A DNA stretch of 8,391 nucleotides from Bacteroidales bacterium (GTDB taxonomy: Bacteria > Bacteroidota > Bacteroidia > Bacteroidales > UBA7960), in assembly GCA_003557965.1 (NCBI GenBank), contig PWND01000122.1:1-8391 (forward strand), given 5' to 3'. Positions 7,368 to 8,391 of the stretch are shown one piece after another (within the stretch, counting starts at the first letter, position 1; every line of letters begins with the position of its first letter). Both the position numbers and the translations under genes were made by a program. Below the pieces are notes generated by a model. That model saw only the letters and a list, made by a program, of their open reading frames with translations. It did no database searches and was not told the origin of the DNA.

Positions 7368-7634
7368 CTATCTTAAAAAGAACAGGTATAAAACGAGTGC
7401 AAGTGCAAGAATAATAATGATAAGCCTTGTATTTGAAGTTCTTTTTTCTTTAGCTCCTGCATTTCTTTTCCACCTGGCCTGCATTCGTGCTCTTAAAGCA
7501 TCTTCATAGTTGTCGGGCTCATCTTCAATAGCACTTTTTTGCCTTTTTTCGCGCTCATCTTTTTTCTTGTCGTAATAAACAGGCTTATAATTAAACTTTT
7601 TATTTTTTGGTGTTTTAAAAAATGTAAGAGCCAT
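7368..7634 (-). CDS. Small tail-anchored membrane protein of unknown function
   Basis: An 88-aa protein whose function I do not know. Seen: a basic N-terminus with FFKTPKNKKFNYKPVYYD (5-22), a strongly charged, probably helical middle (23-66) rich in Lys, Arg and Glu, and a single C-terminal hydrophobic span (70-87, LIIIILALALVLYLFFL) ending in Arg. It has no signal peptide, so the charged part should face the cytoplasm with the last span in the inner membrane. The F-x-Y-x-P-x-Y-Y-D pattern resembles short conserved hypothetical proteins I recall from Bacteroidota; no search was possible. The gene lies 116 bp upstream of mutL on the same strand and 73 bp downstream of the DUF6580-like gene, so the three may share a transcript. 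The ATG at 7632-7634 has no recognisable Shine-Dalgarno, and the stop is TAG. Confidence 0.82.
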   Translation of the reverse strand: MALTFFKTPKNKKFNYKPVYYDKKKDEREKRQKSAIEDEPDNYEDALRARMQARWKRNAGAKEKRTSNTRLIIIILALALVLYLFFLR

Positions 7635-7707
7635 AGGTTTGTGTTTAGTAATTTAGATTTCAGGCATTTAGATGCTTAAAACTTTACTCTGACTTACACC
7701 TGGTACT

Positions 7708-8238
7708 TTATGCTTTTTGGGTTTTAAAAACCGGTACGTGTTGTTGTATAAAATAAAAACCACCAAAGAACACAGTGCTATAAAACAGGTCGCCTAACAT
7801 TCCTGAATAAAAGAACGGCAGCCCCGCGCTATAACTTGCCATTAATCCTGCAAAATTTGCCGGGTAATATGGTGCTACTAACCATACAGAAAAGTTTGTC
7901 ACGAGGAAAAATAAAGTAGATGCAGCCAGTGAAGCACCTGCAACAGTATGTATTTTTATGTTATTTTTCAACAAATTACCTAATAGCACTACCAGTATAA
8001 AACTTGCATATACAGGCAACATAAAGCCATGAAAGCCAATAATTAAGTCACTTATAAATAATGCTGTCAATGGAATTAAAAATGACAGCCATCTTTTGCC
8101 TAAGTGTGCACCGCCAAATAATGCAATAGCTGCAACAGGAGTGAAGTTTGGATAATGTGGAACTAATCTCATAATAGCGGCAAATAAAATTATGCTACCT
8201 ACTAATAATACTTTAGGTGTGAAAATTTTTGATTTCAT
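7708..8238 (-). CDS. DUF6580-type multi-pass membrane protein (putative transporter component)
   Basis: A 176-aa integral membrane protein. Seen: hydrophobic segments at about 10-26, 50-68, 73-89, 97-121 and 143-165, and the signature RLVPHYPNFTPVAAIALFGGA (24-44), which I associate with the DUF6580 'putative transport protein' family. A conserved-looking SDLIIGFH (63-70) and a membrane-adjacent GMLGDLFYSTVFFG (146-159) follow. The small size, five or six spans and absence of any enzymatic motif suggest something like the substrate-binding subunit of an ECF-type vitamin or metal importer. That is inference from architecture, and no ECF ATPase gene is in the window. The start is ATG at 8236-8238, about 40 nt downstream of a good TAnnTTTG promoter box. 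It is the first gene of the probable DUF6580 - small protein - mutL unit. Confidence 0.88.
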   Translation of the reverse strand: MKSKIFTPKVLLVGSIILFAAIMRLVPHYPNFTPVAAIALFGGAHLGKRWLSFLIPLTALFISDLIIGFHGFMLPVYASFILVVLLGNLLKNNIKIHTVAGASLAASTLFFLVTNFSVWLVAPYYPANFAGLMASYSAGLPFFYSGMLGDLFYSTVFFGGFYFIQQHVPVFKTQKA

Positions 8239-8284
8239 TTTTTCTAATATTTATGGATAATTGTTTTTGTTTCTAATTTTCCCA

Positions 8285-8292
8285 CAAAAGTA
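8285..8292 (-). promoter_or_regulatory. Candidate Bacteroidota -7 promoter box for the DUF6580-like gene
   Basis: The minus strand reads TACTTTTG, followed by TGGG, an exact TAnnTTTG match and the best promoter candidate in the window. It lies between the hairpin terminator of the preceding gene and the DUF6580-like start, giving an untranslated leader of roughly 40 nt. A clear -33 TTTG element at 19-21 nt upstream is not seen. It may serve the small tail-anchored gene and mutL as well, because no other promoter box stands out in their upstream gaps. Confidence 0.5.
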
Positions 8293-8338
8293 AAAAATCA
8301 TTTTCTATTTTGTATAATAAAGTTTTGCTTTTTAAGGC

Positions 8339-8375
8339 AAAAAAAAAGCTGCCTCATAATCAGGCAGCTTTTTTT
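8339..8375 (-). terminator. Intrinsic terminator of a gene beyond the right edge
   Basis: A perfect 14-bp inverted repeat (8341-8354 pairs with 8362-8375) has a 7-nt loop. The core is GCTGCCT / AGGCAGC, flanked by A7 and T7 tracts. On the minus strand the hairpin is followed by nine T residues, the form of a rho-independent terminator. No plus-strand gene lies within 3 kb to its left, whereas minus-strand genes and a promoter follow. It therefore most likely ends a minus-strand transcript entering from outside the window, although the A/T tracts on both sides would let it work in both directions. Confidence 0.88.
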
Positions 8376-8391
8376 CTTATTAATTTAAAAA

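Noticed and set aside
7662..7677. Small hairpin (AGGCAT / ATGCTT with a 4-nt loop) after the DUF6580-like gene
   Set aside because: Only six pairs including one G-U, and not followed by a T tract on either strand, so it is not a convincing terminator.
1..8391. CRISPR arrays, insertion sequences, tRNA or rRNA genes, phage genes, defence systems
   Set aside because: I saw no regularly spaced direct repeats, transposase motifs, terminal inverted repeats around genes, cloverleaf-like sequence or defence-gene domains.

Overview
The window looks like chromosomal DNA of a member of the Bacteroidota. It is AT-rich (roughly one third G+C by eye). The proteins carry signatures I associate with that phylum: a long-form LptF/LptG permease, a MutL with the phylum's type of C-terminal domain, a small 'FxYxPxYYD' tail-anchored protein and a DUF6580-type membrane protein. 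The best promoter candidates match the Bacteroidota -7 box TAnnTTTG. An order-level assignment is not supportable from 8.4 kb.

Layout, right to left on the minus strand. A perfect 14-bp hairpin terminator (8339-8375) separates an unseen gene beyond the right edge from a TAnnTTTG promoter candidate (8285-8292). That promoter would drive a DUF6580-like membrane protein (7708-8238), an 88-aa tail-anchored protein (7368-7634) and mutL (5392-7251), with gaps of 73 and 116 bp and no convincing terminator between them. After a convergent 70-bp gap comes the only plus-strand gene, a lipoprotein-like S33-type alpha/beta hydrolase (4230-5321). A 186-bp divergent region separates it from a second minus-strand cluster. 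That cluster is the LptF/LptG-family permease (GTG start, 2580-4043), a GT4-type glycosyltransferase (1310-2515), a membrane GT2-type glycosyltransferase (147-1313) and the 5' end of ribB or ribBA (178 down to the left edge).

How the genes fit together: the permease belongs to the family that moves LPS out of the inner membrane, and the two glycosyltransferases directly downstream are probably envelope glycan enzymes. The two glycosyltransferase genes overlap by 4 bp (ATGA). The second overlaps the riboflavin gene by 32 bp, so the last three genes look translationally linked. The right-hand cluster pairs mismatch repair with two uncharacterised membrane proteins. No stretch longer than 300 bases lacks a gene.

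I found no phage, IS element, CRISPR array, tRNA or rRNA, and no clearly new system. The points most worth a second look are the altered endonuclease motif in MutL (DQQR where DQHx is usual), the tightly overlapped glycosyltransferase pair between the permease and ribB, the 88-aa protein next to mutL, the extra periplasmic segment of the permease, and an apparent excess of CCGG across the window.
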